The notes under the pieces: generated by a model
Databases searched by the model: none
Told to the model about the DNA's origin: nothing
The model's input: only the letters and a program-made list of their open reading frames with translations
Source of the DNA: Mogibacterium pumilum
GTDB lineage: Bacteria; Bacillota; Clostridia; Peptostreptococcales; Anaerovoracaceae
Assembly: GCF_002243385.1 (NCBI RefSeq)
Contig: NZ_CP016199.1
Coordinates: 1,512,767 to 1,559,651 of the forward strand
Direction: 5' to 3'
Length of the DNA: 46,885 nucleotides
Shown here: positions 8,864 to 17,798 of the stretch, in pieces
Layout of the letters: each line of letters opens with the position of its first letter
How positions within the stretch are numbered: position 1 is the stretch's first letter
Made by a program: the position numbers and the translations under genes

Positions 8864-9484
8864 CTAATATGGATATCCACCCCTCTTTAGCTTCTCGATA
8901 AAATCATTTATGATACCTGCTGTGAGTCCCCATATATTTCTACCATCGTACTGGTAGAAATATATATACCTATAGCTAGAATCCCAGGCGTAGGCTTTAC
9001 CACCCTCGATTCTGTCATAGGGAAAGCCTTCGACTGGCACGCTCCTCATCGCTATGTCATAGCGTTCTGGCTGAGTCTCTAAGAAGAATGCCAGCGGCAC
9101 CGTGAATATCTCCGCTACTTCATCAGAAGAGAACGAGCAGTCGTAGTCCTTGAGCAGTCCAACCACCGGCTGCAGGGTGCCGCCTGAATATACATTCACG
9201 ACATCGAGCTCATCCAGAACTTCGATACTTGATGGGGCGATGAGGAGTTCCTCGCTCGCCTCCCTCACAGCTGCCATGGTTGCAGGCTCGCTCTCCATGG
9301 TGCTGCCACCAGGAAAACATATCTCGCCCGGCTGCCGCCTCAGATCTCTGGCACGCACCTCAAACAATATCGAGAGCCCCTGCGGAGTCTCGATTATAGG
9401 AATGAGAACACCGAATCTCTTAGAGGTAGACTCCGCCCCAGGATCATTCATTAATGCTATTTTCAATCTCTCTATTTCTTTCAT
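8864..9484 (-). CDS. NUDIX hydrolase, CoA pyrophosphatase-like
   Basis: Protein of 206 residues. The NUDIX box starts GGSTMESEPATMAAVREASEE at about residue 57. Just before it is RRQPGEICFPGG, which matches the signature that marks coenzyme A pyrophosphatases (NudL/YeaB group). The predicted reaction is hydrolysis of CoA or its derivatives to 4'-phosphopantetheine and 3',5'-ADP, probably as housekeeping of oxidised CoA. It appears to be transcribed alone: its neighbours are separated by about 190 nt upstream and 220 nt downstream, with a terminator on the downstream side. Substrate is inferred from the extra motif; other NUDIX substrates are possible. Confidence 0.85.
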   Translation of the reverse strand: MKEIERLKIALMNDPGAESTSKRFGVLIPIIETPQGLSILFEVRARDLRRQPGEICFPGGSTMESEPATMAAVREASEELLIAPSSIEVLDELDVVNVYSGGTLQPVVGLLKDYDCSFSSDEVAEIFTVPLAFFLETQPERYDIAMRSVPVEGFPYDRIEGGKAYAWDSSYRYIYFYQYDGRNIWGLTAGIINDFIEKLKRGGYPY

Positions 9485-9676
9485 ACCTAGATTCTACATT
9501 ATCTTTCTTTCATTTCAACCATTCGTATATTGCGAACCTTGAGTCTAATGCATCTCATATTAGAAGTTTAAAACCATATGCATAAGATTACCACACCACA
9601 TTTAACTATAAAAGATGAAATAAGACGAAGCAGCACTGCTACTCCGCCTCACGTATGATTGTGTTTTGTATTACGA

Positions 9677-11371
9677 TTAGTTATCTTCGATAAATCTCAG
9701 AAGCTCCTCTGCACCCTTCTTGATGCTATCTCTGTCCTCAGGGTCTCTACCGAGGTGAGTGTAAACCTCTCCGATAAATACGCCGTTGTCCTTTAAGCAC
9801 TCATACACATTATCGATGATAGGATTACAGATTTCCTGCTGCTGCATCGGACCGAATGGGTTAGCAAAGTAAGTTGTAGATAGTCCAACCTCCTGTGTTG
9901 TGCCCTTAGCCATTCTCTTACCTTCAACGAATACAGTCTTAGCATCATCAAGGTTGTCGAACTGATGTAGTCCGAGGTCTTCATCGTAGTTATTTGCATA
10001 AGCAAATAGGTCAACATGATGATTGTCAGTAACAACCGAGTAAGGTGCTGCAGGAGTGATAACTCTCGCATTTGACAGGTCAGGGTTAAAGAAGATGGAT
10101 CTGTTCATATCGCGGTAAGGTGTTCCTGGATCAAGGTCATCGAGTCTTACGAACGCACCAATCTCAGTACCCTTAGCATATACAGTTCCATCTTCAACGT
10201 GGAATGTTCCCATGTCGTCGAATACGATTTCGATATTCTTAATCTTCTCATCACCGAGTGACTTTAGCGCCTCGATAGTCTCAGACTTTCCAGCGCCAGA
10301 GTCTCCCATGAGGCAGATGCCCTTACGCTTACCGTTCTTCAAAGTGATATTGACAAATGCACCGTGAATCGGCAGCCATCCCTTCTGCATCATCGCTACG
10401 TTATGAAGCGTGAGAACTGTCTTCTTCATGTATCCGAAGTAAGAAATCTTCTCGTTATAGGTAACTGATCCTACCCATATATCTTCTTCTTCATCGTGAT
10501 AGAATGTGCAAGCATTCCTGCCGTCATCATTACCGAAGATAAGAACACAGTCAGGCTTCTTAGTAGCTTCTTTCTTGGAAGCGAGCTCGAACAGGTTAGC
10601 CAGTGATACTCCGCTAGACATAAAGTCCCTGTGGAAGTAGATGAAAACTGTGAGGTCTCCAACTTTAGCAGGCAAACAGAAGAATTCAGCGCTGTTACCT
10701 TTAAAATTATCCAGCGGGTTCTCATACACCTGCTGAAACGCCCACTCACGCTTGTTTGACTTCGGATGGAGAATCATCGGAGTACGGAGCATGATCGAGT
10801 CTATAAACTTAACCTTTCTCAAAGACTCGTAACGAGCACCGAGCTTGAAACTTTCATTTTTGTATAGAGACAGAGCCGCATTAGTTCCTGCAGGCTGCTG
10901 ACGATATATCTTATTTGCACGACCCATCAGAGTTTCCTCGATGCGTCTATATGTAGCCATAATCAACTGGTTGTGAGCCGAATCAGCATGTACAAAAGTT
11001 GTCGAGTTCGACTCTCTCCTTCTGTCTGTTGTAACTGAATATCTCTCATGAGCCTTCCAGAAATCGTAGATACCCTCAACAAATGAGAGCGCAGCTGCTC
11101 TGTCCTCAATGTATGGTGAATCGATTTCCTCAGCAGAAAATACTAGTGTCTGACGTGCAAATGTAGATAGAGCCTCGATAGCGTCCTGAGTCGTCTTGCC
11201 CTGTGTTGCCCAATTATAAAGCTTTGAATCGTTCTCTTCGAGATGAGCTATATAACTCTGCATAAACACTTTAAATTCCTTGGACTTAATAACCTCAAGA
11301 CTAGACTCTGGGTATACTAAATCAAAGTTCAAAATGACTTCATTATCGTTTAGATAAATTCTATCTTTCAT
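9677..11371 (-). CDS. Phosphoenolpyruvate carboxykinase-like P-loop protein
   Basis: Protein of 564 residues. A P-loop of the PEPCK/HPr-kinase type, MGDSGAGKSET, is at about 355-365. It is preceded by an HGA motif (336-338) and followed by FDDMG and RLDDLDPGTPYRD, which recall the nucleotide- and metal-binding part of ATP-dependent PEP carboxykinase. The N-terminal 330 residues do not show the usual PEP/oxaloacetate-binding signatures to my eye. It may be a phosphotransferase with another substrate rather than a true PEPCK. It is monocistronic, with its own promoter (11426-11454). Superfamily membership is fairly safe; the reaction is not established by sequence. Confidence 0.7.
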   Translation of the reverse strand: MKDRIYLNDNEVILNFDLVYPESSLEVIKSKEFKVFMQSYIAHLEENDSKLYNWATQGKTTQDAIEALSTFARQTLVFSAEEIDSPYIEDRAAALSFVEGIYDFWKAHERYSVTTDRRRESNSTTFVHADSAHNQLIMATYRRIEETLMGRANKIYRQQPAGTNAALSLYKNESFKLGARYESLRKVKFIDSIMLRTPMILHPKSNKREWAFQQVYENPLDNFKGNSAEFFCLPAKVGDLTVFIYFHRDFMSSGVSLANLFELASKKEATKKPDCVLIFGNDDGRNACTFYHDEEEDIWVGSVTYNEKISYFGYMKKTVLTLHNVAMMQKGWLPIHGAFVNITLKNGKRKGICLMGDSGAGKSETIEALKSLGDEKIKNIEIVFDDMGTFHVEDGTVYAKGTEIGAFVRLDDLDPGTPYRDMNRSIFFNPDLSNARVITPAAPYSVVTDNHHVDLFAYANNYDEDLGLHQFDNLDDAKTVFVEGKRMAKGTTQEVGLSTTYFANPFGPMQQQEICNPIIDNVYECLKDNGVFIGEVYTHLGRDPEDRDSIKKGAEELLRFIEDN

Positions 11372-11425
11372 TACTACACCTTTTTCTAAATAATTTTACA
11401 CAATATAATAACTTAACTACCTCTA

Positions 11426-11454
11426 ACTGTAGCATTTTTTGTAATTTCTTTCAA
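11426..11454 (-). promoter_or_regulatory. Sigma-A-type promoter of the PEPCK-like gene
   Basis: On the minus strand, TTGAAA (-35, 11449-11454) and TACAGT (-10, 11426-11431) are separated by 17 nt. TGC just before the -10 box forms an extended -10. The ATG lies 55 nt further on. Confidence 0.65.
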
Positions 11455-11480
11455 TACATATATGTTGTTTTTATTAAAAT

Positions 11481-12380
11481 CTAACAAATTTTATCGATTT
11501 TTCTCGACGAAAGTATGTCTTTTATGTTATTGATACTAAATATGTATGCCGTATTGCAGAAGAAACATTTAACCTCGATATCTTCATTATCGTTTAAGAT
11601 ATCCTGCAGCTCCTTATCACTCATAGCAGCGAGTGCTCTAGAAACCTTTTCCTTAGAGCAGTCGCAGTAGAATTTCACATCACGCTTCTCCGTGAACTCA
11701 ATATCCACCCCTTCGAATATATATGAGAGCATGTCTTCAGGAGTCATGCCCTTCTCCATCATAGTTGTTATAGGCTCGAGATCAGCGAGTTTCTTCTCTA
11801 AAAGTTCTATAACATCCTCTGGCGCATCTGGTAGTAGCTGAACTATAAATCCGCCAGCATGCTTTACGCTACTATCAGTATCAACCATGACGCCAAGTCC
11901 AACTGCTGATGGTAGCTGCTCAGATACTGTGAAGTAATACGCGAGGTCCTCTGCAACTTCACCTGTTTGAATCTCAACCTGACCGCTGTAAGGTTCTTTT
12001 AGGCCGAGGTCATAGCTAACAGTAAGAACTCCCCTTCCTACTGCCGTACCAACATCGAGCTTGCCGGCATACTTACGAGGAATGTCAACATTTGGATTCC
12101 CAGGAAATCCTTTGACATGGCCGTGACTATCCGCTGTCACGGTTATATATCCTGATGGACCGTCACCCTTGAGCGTAATCGTTACGATATCCTTATCACC
12201 CTTCATCATACTGCCCATAATGGCACCTGCCGATAGCAATCTACCTAGAGCCGCAGTCACTACAGGAAGTGTCTTGTGACGCTCTCTGGCTTCAGCGACG
12301 AGATGGGTCGAGCTAATAGCGAAAGCCCTGACACTATCATTTGCAAGGCTTGCCCTTACTATGTAATCTTTGTTATCCAT
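11481..12380 (-). CDS. hslO: Hsp33 redox-regulated chaperone
   Basis: Protein of 299 residues, the standard length for Hsp33. The N-terminal domain contains TLKGDGPSGYITV and the block around VTVSYDLGLKEPYSGQVE. The C-terminal zinc-binding cysteines appear as CDCS (about 240) and CFFC (about 272), the CxC...CxxC redox switch. Under oxidative stress these cysteines form disulfides and activate the ATP-independent holdase. It lies 62 nt downstream of the corA-like gene and is probably co-transcribed with it. An anaerobe would use it during oxygen or hypochlorite exposure. Identification is secure. Confidence 0.95.
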   Translation of the reverse strand: MDNKDYIVRASLANDSVRAFAISSTHLVAEARERHKTLPVVTAALGRLLSAGAIMGSMMKGDKDIVTITLKGDGPSGYITVTADSHGHVKGFPGNPNVDIPRKYAGKLDVGTAVGRGVLTVSYDLGLKEPYSGQVEIQTGEVAEDLAYYFTVSEQLPSAVGLGVMVDTDSSVKHAGGFIVQLLPDAPEDVIELLEKKLADLEPITTMMEKGMTPEDMLSYIFEGVDIEFTEKRDVKFYCDCSKEKVSRALAAMSDKELQDILNDNEDIEVKCFFCNTAYIFSINNIKDILSSRKIDKIC

Positions 12381-12442
12381 TTTATCTCCCTATACTTATT
12401 AATTTATCTAGCAGCTATCGTTAATTTGATAATAACCGAGCT

Positions 12443-13225
12443 TTATAATATTTTCTTCCTTTTGAACCAGTAAACGAGACCTATTATTACACTTACGCTG
12501 AGCACCGATACGTATATATACCCAAATCGCCACTGAAATTCCGGCAGCTTTAGATTCATACCATACCAGCCAGTGATAAGTGTCAGCGGCGCAAATATGC
12601 TGGTAATAACTGTAAACAGCTTCATCAAGTTATTCTGTTCTATATCTATCTGAGCCTGATACATCTCACTGACGTGATTCAGGTACTCCTGAACTCTAAG
12701 TATGAAGCTATAAAGCTTATCGAAACGTTTATCAAGGTATACAAACATTTTATCGATTTCAGCTAGGTCATCAGTTAGAAGCTCCATCCTCTCGTAATAT
12801 TGCTTCTTAAACATTATCTCCTTACGCCTAACCACAATTTGCTTTATGCCTGTTTTGTCAGGTCTCTTGCCGCCAAAAAGCTCTTCTTCCATATTGACAA
12901 TGCTCGATTCAAGCTCCTCTAGCTCATATATGTCATCAGATGAATATTCGAGCATCAAGGAGAGAAGTTCATCACTTGGATCTTCATAATTTACCTTTTT
13001 AGAACACTCGATGAGCTTTTTATCCTCTGTAACAAGAACGCATTCACTTTGTGTAGTGACTACAATCGCCATATTGTCATCCTCGGTTCGAAAGCCGAGA
13101 ATGAGCTCTCCACTGCTTCCACGGAATACATATTCCCTTAACGCCTTAATTTTCTCAAGCGATCTCTTATCTAACGATTCTATAAAATTTCTTTTTTCTT
13201 CTATTAAACTAATTACTCTAATCAT
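12443..13225 (-). CDS. CorA-family divalent cation transporter (short form)
   Basis: Protein of 260 residues. The C-terminal pair of membrane helices flanks the CorA signature WYGMNLKLPE (GMN motif). A long helical stalk precedes it (about residues 90-195). The N-terminal cytoplasmic domain is shorter than in classical CorA (310-350 residues). It is predicted to form a pentameric Mg2+ channel or transporter; other divalent ions are possible. The ATG at 13225 has GAGGAG before it. An extended -10 (TGGTATAAT) lies 25 nt upstream, back to back with the promoter of the MurE-like gene. Confidence 0.88.
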   Translation of the reverse strand: MIRVISLIEEKRNFIESLDKRSLEKIKALREYVFRGSSGELILGFRTEDDNMAIVVTTQSECVLVTEDKKLIECSKKVNYEDPSDELLSLMLEYSSDDIYELEELESSIVNMEEELFGGKRPDKTGIKQIVVRRKEIMFKKQYYERMELLTDDLAEIDKMFVYLDKRFDKLYSFILRVQEYLNHVSEMYQAQIDIEQNNLMKLFTVITSIFAPLTLITGWYGMNLKLPEFQWRFGYIYVSVLSVSVIIGLVYWFKRKKIL

Positions 13226-13249
13226 AGTAACTCCTCTTTATACCGCTGT

Positions 13250-13255
13250 ATTATA
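13250..13255 (-). promoter_or_regulatory. Extended -10 element of the corA-like gene
   Basis: TATAAT preceded by TGG (extended -10) on the minus strand, 25 nt before the ATG. No good -35 box is visible, which is tolerated with extended -10 promoters. Confidence 0.55.
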
Positions 13256-13264
13256 CCATACGTA

Positions 13265-13293
13265 TTGGAAAATTAACTAATTAAGGATATAAT
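13265..13293 (+). promoter_or_regulatory. Promoter of the MurE-like / threonine aldolase unit
   Basis: TTGGAA (13265-13270), a 17-nt spacer and TATAAT (13288-13293). The start codon at 13337 follows 43 nt later. It is divergent from and partly adjacent to the corA-like promoter. Confidence 0.7.
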
Positions 13294-13336
13294 TATAAAT
13301 TGTAAATCCCATATTCTTATGGATTTCGGAGGAATT

Positions 13337-14854
13337 ATGAATACAAAGGAAATTATTTCGAGATTAGATTATAAATTGCTAAAGGGTTCCCTTGATCAGG
13401 ATGTAACTGGCATATGCTTCGACAGCAGAAAGGTTACGTCTGGCGATGTCTTCGTATGCATCCGCGGAGCAGTCTTTGACTCCCATGATGCACTTACACA
13501 GATTGATGGCGGACGCCCTTCCCTCATCATCGTCGATGAGAACTATCAGCTAGACCTATCAAATATAAACTCAACAGTTGTTGCTACCTCTGACACGAGG
13601 CATGCAAAAGCTGTAGTTTCAGCGGCATTTTACGACTATCCGACAGAGAAGCTCAAGATGGTTGGAGTAACTGGTTCAAAGGGCAAGACTACTGTTGCAA
13701 CCATGATCACTGCGGCACTCAGAAAAGCTGGTCGTAAAGCTGCCTCAATCGGATCTAACGGAGTAAATCTAGGTGACGAGATTCTTGAGGTTGCAAACAC
13801 TACTCCGGACTCAGACCAGATGCAGAAGTTCCTCTCTATCATGGTATCAAAAGGTATCGAGTATGCCGTTCTCGAGTGCTCATCACAGGGATTAATGCAG
13901 CATCGAACAGATATGATTCACTTCGACGTCGGAGTATTTCTCAATGTTCAGTACGGTGATCACGTTGGAACTGACGAGCACCCTACTTTTGAAAACTACG
14001 CTTACTGCAAAAGCCTCCTGCTCCAGCAGTGTGAGAAGGGCATCATAAACCTCGATGATGAACATATCGACTTTATCGTCAAAGACGCCACTTGCGACCT
14101 GATTACTATCGGTCACGATGAAGTACACGAGCAGACAGAAAAGCTCGGCAGCACACCAGACTATATTATTTCGGATCAGCACACCAAGGAGTACAACGGA
14201 TTTATTGGAGAAGAGTTTAAGCTTTCGGGAAAGCTTAACGATACTATATTCGTAAATATGCCGGGAGAATTTGTTCCTCTCAACGGAGCGGCTACAATAG
14301 CTACAATTGATGCTCTAGGAGTACCTACTGCGGCGGCAAAAGAAGCTCTTTCTAAGATCCACATCAACGGTAGAGTCGACATGATTTATCGCACCGAAGA
14401 CCTCAGCGTGTGCATAGATTCCGCTCATACCCGTGAAAGTACAAGAGCCGTTCTCGAGGCTTTGAGAGCATATAATCCGAAGCGTCTAGTCTGCGTATTT
14501 GGAGCTGGCGGCAACAGAGATATAGAGAGACGAATCGGCATGGGAGAATCATCGGGCAAGTATGCAGATTTCTCGATTATCACTACCGAGCATAATAGAT
14601 TTGAGCCATTTGAAACTATCGTCGAAGGTGTAAAATCAGGACTTGAGCCGACCGGTGGAAAGTACATGGTTATCGAACATAGACCAGAGGCTATACACTA
14701 TGCAATCACTCAGTCAGAACCAGGAGACCTGGTTGCTATCATTGGCCTTGGAGACGATAAATACCAGCATATAAAAGGCGTTAACGTTCCTCAGGACGAC
14801 GATAAGTGTGCGAGAGAAGCGATTAAGGAATGGGAAGAAAATCGCAAGAAATAA
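13337..14854 (+). CDS. MurE-like Mur ligase (divergent UDP-MurNAc-tripeptide synthetase family)
   Basis: Protein of 505 residues with Mur ligase architecture. The N-terminal substrate domain carries GICFDSRKVTSGDVFVC, then come the ATP-binding P-loop GVTGSKGKTT (110-119), TTPDSDQ, and the region DHVGTDEHPTFENYAYCK with the lysine expected to be carbamylated. In the C-terminal domain the usual DYAHTPD becomes DSAHTRES. The amino-acid-selecting DNPR-type motif becomes TTEHNRFEP, and the SSHAL block reads SSQGL. I therefore call it MurE-like; the amino acid and perhaps the acceptor may differ. I chose the ATG at 13337 because CGGAGGA precedes it; an in-frame ATG at 13319 lacks a site. It lies outside any dcw cluster and is followed by a threonine aldolase. 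Confidence 0.8.
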   Translation: MNTKEIISRLDYKLLKGSLDQDVTGICFDSRKVTSGDVFVCIRGAVFDSHDALTQIDGGRPSLIIVDENYQLDLSNINSTVVATSDTRHAKAVVSAAFYDYPTEKLKMVGVTGSKGKTTVATMITAALRKAGRKAASIGSNGVNLGDEILEVANTTPDSDQMQKFLSIMVSKGIEYAVLECSSQGLMQHRTDMIHFDVGVFLNVQYGDHVGTDEHPTFENYAYCKSLLLQQCEKGIINLDDEHIDFIVKDATCDLITIGHDEVHEQTEKLGSTPDYIISDQHTKEYNGFIGEEFKLSGKLNDTIFVNMPGEFVPLNGAATIATIDALGVPTAAAKEALSKIHINGRVDMIYRTEDLSVCIDSAHTRESTRAVLEALRAYNPKRLVCVFGAGGNRDIERRIGMGESSGKYADFSIITTEHNRFEPFETIVEGVKSGLEPTGGKYMVIEHRPEAIHYAITQSEPGDLVAIIGLGDDKYQHIKGVNVPQDDDKCAREAIKEWEENRKK

Positions 14855-14885
14855 CTATTCACGATACCAAGATTTGAGGTGTAAG

Positions 14886-15920
14886 ATGATTAAATTTGAT
14901 AACGATTACAGCAGAAGTGCTCACCCTGAGATAATCAAAGCTCTAAACGAAGATATATATAATTCATATGCTGGTTATGGGCTCGACTCATGGTGCGAAC
15001 GAGCAAGTGATGAGATTCGTAGAGCTATCGAGTGTCCTTCTGCCGATGTACACTACTTGGTCGGTGGAACTCAGACTAATATGACGATTATAGATATTGC
15101 TCTAAGGAGCTTTGAAGGTGTCATATCTGCGGATACGGGTCATGTAAATGTTCATGAGACAGGCGCAATTGAGTTCACACGCCATAAGGTTATCGCGCTA
15201 CCATCAACAGATGGCAAAATCACTGCTGATCAGATTAGAGAACAGGGTGTGCTTAAGGTACATAATCCAACTCCAGGTCATGTAGTGGAGCCTAAAATGG
15301 TATACATCTCGCAGCCGACAGAGCTCGGAACTCTCTATAGCAAGTCGGAGCTCGAGGCGATTCGTACCGCTTGTACAGAGTTCGGCTTCTACCTGTTCGT
15401 GGATGGTGCAAGATTAAGCTATGCACTCGCCTCACCTCATAGTGACGTAGACCTAAGATGCCTCGCGAATAACTGCGATGTATTTTACATCGGTGGTACA
15501 AAGTGCGGTGCGTTATTTGGAGAAGCAGTTGTAATTCTTAACGACAAGCTAAAGCCTCACTTCTTCAGCTATCAGAAGCAGCACGGTGCACTCCTTGCCA
15601 AAGGCTGGCTTCTCGGACTTCAGTTCTATACATTAATTAAAGACAATCTCTACACCGAGATTGCTAAACCAGCTGTAAAAATGGCCCTAGATGTCAAAGC
15701 TGCTGTGCTTTCAAAAGGGATCAGACTTGCCGTAGATAGCCCGACCAACCAGCAGTTCTTCATTATGACGAACGAACAGATTAAAGCGCTTAGCGAAGAA
15801 TATTTGCTGTCTGAAATTGAGACCGTGGATGAGTTTCATAAGTGCATGAGACTTTGTACCGCTTGGTACACGAAACAGGGTGATGTGGATGCATTCATCG
15901 AAGCGGTTAAAACTTTATGA
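14886..15920 (+). CDS. Low-specificity threonine aldolase family protein
   Basis: PLP-dependent fold-type I enzyme of 344 residues predicted to split L-threonine or allo-threonine into glycine and acetaldehyde. Visible markers are FDNDYSRSAHPEI at the N-terminus, GGTQTN (PLP phosphate region), FVDGARLSYAL (the Asp that contacts the PLP ring), and GGTKCGALFGE with the Schiff-base lysine. The ATG at 14886 follows TTGAGGTG at good spacing; the longer open frame to 14808 overlaps the MurE-like gene and is not needed. It sits 31 nt after the MurE-like gene in the same transcript. Glycine made here could feed serine hydroxymethyltransferase, encoded nearby. Confidence 0.88.
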   Translation: MIKFDNDYSRSAHPEIIKALNEDIYNSYAGYGLDSWCERASDEIRRAIECPSADVHYLVGGTQTNMTIIDIALRSFEGVISADTGHVNVHETGAIEFTRHKVIALPSTDGKITADQIREQGVLKVHNPTPGHVVEPKMVYISQPTELGTLYSKSELEAIRTACTEFGFYLFVDGARLSYALASPHSDVDLRCLANNCDVFYIGGTKCGALFGEAVVILNDKLKPHFFSYQKQHGALLAKGWLLGLQFYTLIKDNLYTEIAKPAVKMALDVKAAVLSKGIRLAVDSPTNQQFFIMTNEQIKALSEEYLLSEIETVDEFHKCMRLCTAWYTKQGDVDAFIEAVKTL

Positions 15921-15947
15921 TAGATTCAATAGTTATTTAATTACAAA

Positions 15948-15984
15948 ACAACCTGACTAAATCGAAAATCGATAGTCAGGTTGT
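15948..15984. terminator. Terminator between convergent genes
   Basis: A perfect 12-bp stem, ACAACCTGACTA (15948-15959) with TAGTCAGGTTGT (15973-15984), has an inner TCGA/TCGA. It lies between the converging threonine aldolase gene and the P-loop gene and can serve both. Neither strand has a strong T-run. Confidence 0.7.
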
Positions 15985-16004
15985 GCTATAAGTCCATATT
16001 AAAA

Positions 16005-16427
16005 TCAGTTAAGAACCTCTACTCCATCGAAGTTAACTCCGATCATCTCTTCGAGTTCAGCACTGATGCTGATTACGAAGTCTATGCCGTAATCCTTCGA
16101 GATATCCTTAACCTTCGAAAGGAAGCTTGGAAGAATATCTAGAGAGAAATCAGCATGTCTCATGATACCATCCAAAAAGATTGTCTGAATGTCATTATCC
16201 GAGCTGATGATACCAAATATGAATCCGATATACTCATCCTCGTTAGTTATGTGAACAAAATCTTCCATGCAGATTACACGAATCTTGTAGTCTAGATCGT
16301 AGATAAGTCTGGAATTCTTGTTAATAAATACGGTGCTGCCCTTGGTCTCCTCGACGCTTGCATTAGCTAGCTCGATCATTTTCTTGGTCTTCCCCTTACC
16401 TTTGTGTCCTACCAATAATTTAACCAT
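16005..16427 (-). CDS. Small P-loop NTP-binding protein
   Basis: Protein of 140 residues beginning MVKLLVGHKGKGKTKK, a Walker A motif (GHKGKGKT). A later hydrophobic strand ends in FLDGIM, a plausible Walker B. I recognise it as the short ATPase type often labelled PilT in clostridial genomes, but no pilus genes are nearby and no function is assigned. The ATG at 16427 has AAAGGAGGA before it; the longer frame to 16466 has no site and overlaps the promoter region. A good promoter lies just upstream (16458-16486), so it is transcribed separately from glyA. Confidence 0.7.
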   Translation of the reverse strand: MVKLLVGHKGKGKTKKMIELANASVEETKGSTVFINKNSRLIYDLDYKIRVICMEDFVHITNEDEYIGFIFGIISSDNDIQTIFLDGIMRHADFSLDILPSFLSKVKDISKDYGIDFVISISAELEEMIGVNFDGVEVLN

Positions 16428-16457
16428 GGAATCGTCCTCCTTTATTTTCTTTTTTTG

Positions 16458-16486
16458 ATTATACATTACCCGAATTTGTATATCAA
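16458..16486 (-). promoter_or_regulatory. Promoter of the small P-loop protein gene
   Basis: On the minus strand TTGATA (16481-16486) is separated by 17 nt from TATAAT (16458-16463). The region also forms an imperfect hairpin (ACCCG...CGGGT, 16468-16497) overlapping the -35 box, which could act as an operator or as the end of the glyA transcript. Confidence 0.75.
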
Positions 16487-16529
16487 CAAATCCGGGTATC
16501 GAATTTAATTAGTGATTGAAGACCAAAAG

Positions 16530-17798
16530 TTATTTTACTTCTACAGCCTTCTCAGCATCTAGCTTCTTAACAACTTCGTCGATTCTGTGTGCAACTTTGA
16601 TAAAGTCAGCTTCTACAAATCCTCTTGTTGTCATTGGAGCAGTTCCAACTCTAACACCGCTTGTCTGCATTGGGGAACGCTTCTCGTTAGGAACACAGTT
16701 CTTGTTGAGAGTGATTCCAGCTTCGTCACATGCATTCTGAAGATCCTTACCTGAGAATTCCTTGTCCGAAAGGTCGATAAGGAATACGTGGTTATCAGTT
16801 CCACCTGTAACGATGTTGTATCCCAGCTTGAGCATTTCGTCAGCAAATGCTGCGCAGTTCTTTACAACCTGTGCTGCATATTCCTTGAATTCAGGTTTTA
16901 GTGCTTCTTCAGCACAAACAGCTTTTCCAGCGATGATGTGCTCGAGCGGACCACCCTGTGCAAATGGGAATACTGCACTGTCAATCTTCTTAGCGAACTC
17001 TTCTTTACAGAAGATCATTCCGCCTCTAGGTCCTCTAAGTGTCTTGTGAGTTGTTGTCGTAATGATGTCAGCATATCCGAATGGGGATGGATGTGCTCCA
17101 CCAGCAACTAGACCAGCGATATGAGCCATATCTACCATAAATAGAGCACCAACGCTCTGAGCGATTTCAGCAAACCTCTCAAAATCGATGATTCTTGAGT
17201 AAGCACTAGCACCAGTGAGGATCATCTTAGGCTTAAGCTCCTTAGCCTTCTTCTCGAGGTCTGCCATATCGATAAACCCATTATCATCTACGTTGTAGAA
17301 ATGAACATCGAAGAACTTACCGCTGAAGTTAACCGATGAACCGTGAGTTAGGTGCCCACCGTTGTCTAGGTTGAGTGAAAGGATTGTATCACCTGGTTCT
17401 AGTACTGCGTTGTAAGCAGCAAAGTTAGCCTGTGAACCACTGTGTGGCTGCACGTTTACGTGATAATCTGTGTTGAATACTTCTCTCCACTTGTCACAGC
17501 AGTACTCTTCAAGTTCGTCAACGTATCTTGTTCCGCCGTAGTATCTTCCCTTGTTTCCGGAGTGTCTAGCAACTGGCTTTGCAGGATATCCCTCTGCATA
17601 CTTCCATGATAGGCAGCTTCCGCAAGCAGCAAGAACTGCTTCTGAACAGTAGTTCTCGGATGCGATTAGCTCCACGTTGTTCTTCTGTCTGTTGTACTCC
17701 TTCTCAACTAGAGCAGCAACGGCAGGAGATGTCTTTGCAATTTCAGCGATATTTTCTAGGTTATATCTGCTGTCATCGTAGCCATTTCTGTCAAACAT
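16530..17798 (-). CDS. glyA: Serine hydroxymethyltransferase
   Basis: PLP enzyme of 422 residues that interconverts serine and glycine with transfer of a one-carbon unit to tetrahydrofolate. Clear motifs are [14 protein letters not shown] near residue 43, [20 protein letters not shown], and the PLP lysine in [14 protein letters not shown]. Length is normal. The ATG overlaps the last 8 nt of folC and has AAAGGA before it, so the two are translated together. With folC and folD in the same block it supports folate-linked one-carbon metabolism. Identification is certain. Confidence 0.97.
   Translation of the reverse strand: MFDRNGYDDSRYNLENIAEIAKTSPAVAALVEKEYNRQKNNVELIASENYCSEAVLAACGSCLSWKYAEGYPAKPVARHSGNKGRYYGGTRYVDELEEYCCDKWREVFNTDYHVNVQPHSGSQANFAAYNAVLEPGDTILSLNLDNGGHLTHGSSVNFSGKFFDVHFYNVDDNGFIDMADLEKKAKELKPKMILTGASAYSRIIDFERFAEIAQSVGALFMVDMAHIAGLVAGGAHPSPFGYADIITTTTHKTLRGPRGGMIFCKEEFAKKIDSAVFPFAQGGPLEHIIAGKAVCAEEALKPEFKEYAAQVVKNCAAFADEMLKLGYNIVTGGTDNHVFLIDLSDKEFSGKDLQNACDEAGITLNKNCVPNEKRSPMQTSGVRVGTAPMTTRGFVEADFIKVAHRIDEVVKKLDAEKAVEVK

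Noticed and set aside
9624-9651. Terminator after the PEPCK-like gene
   Set aside because: Only a four-base stem (AGCA/TGCT) forms cleanly; outer pairs are mostly mismatched, although a T-rich stretch follows on the minus strand.
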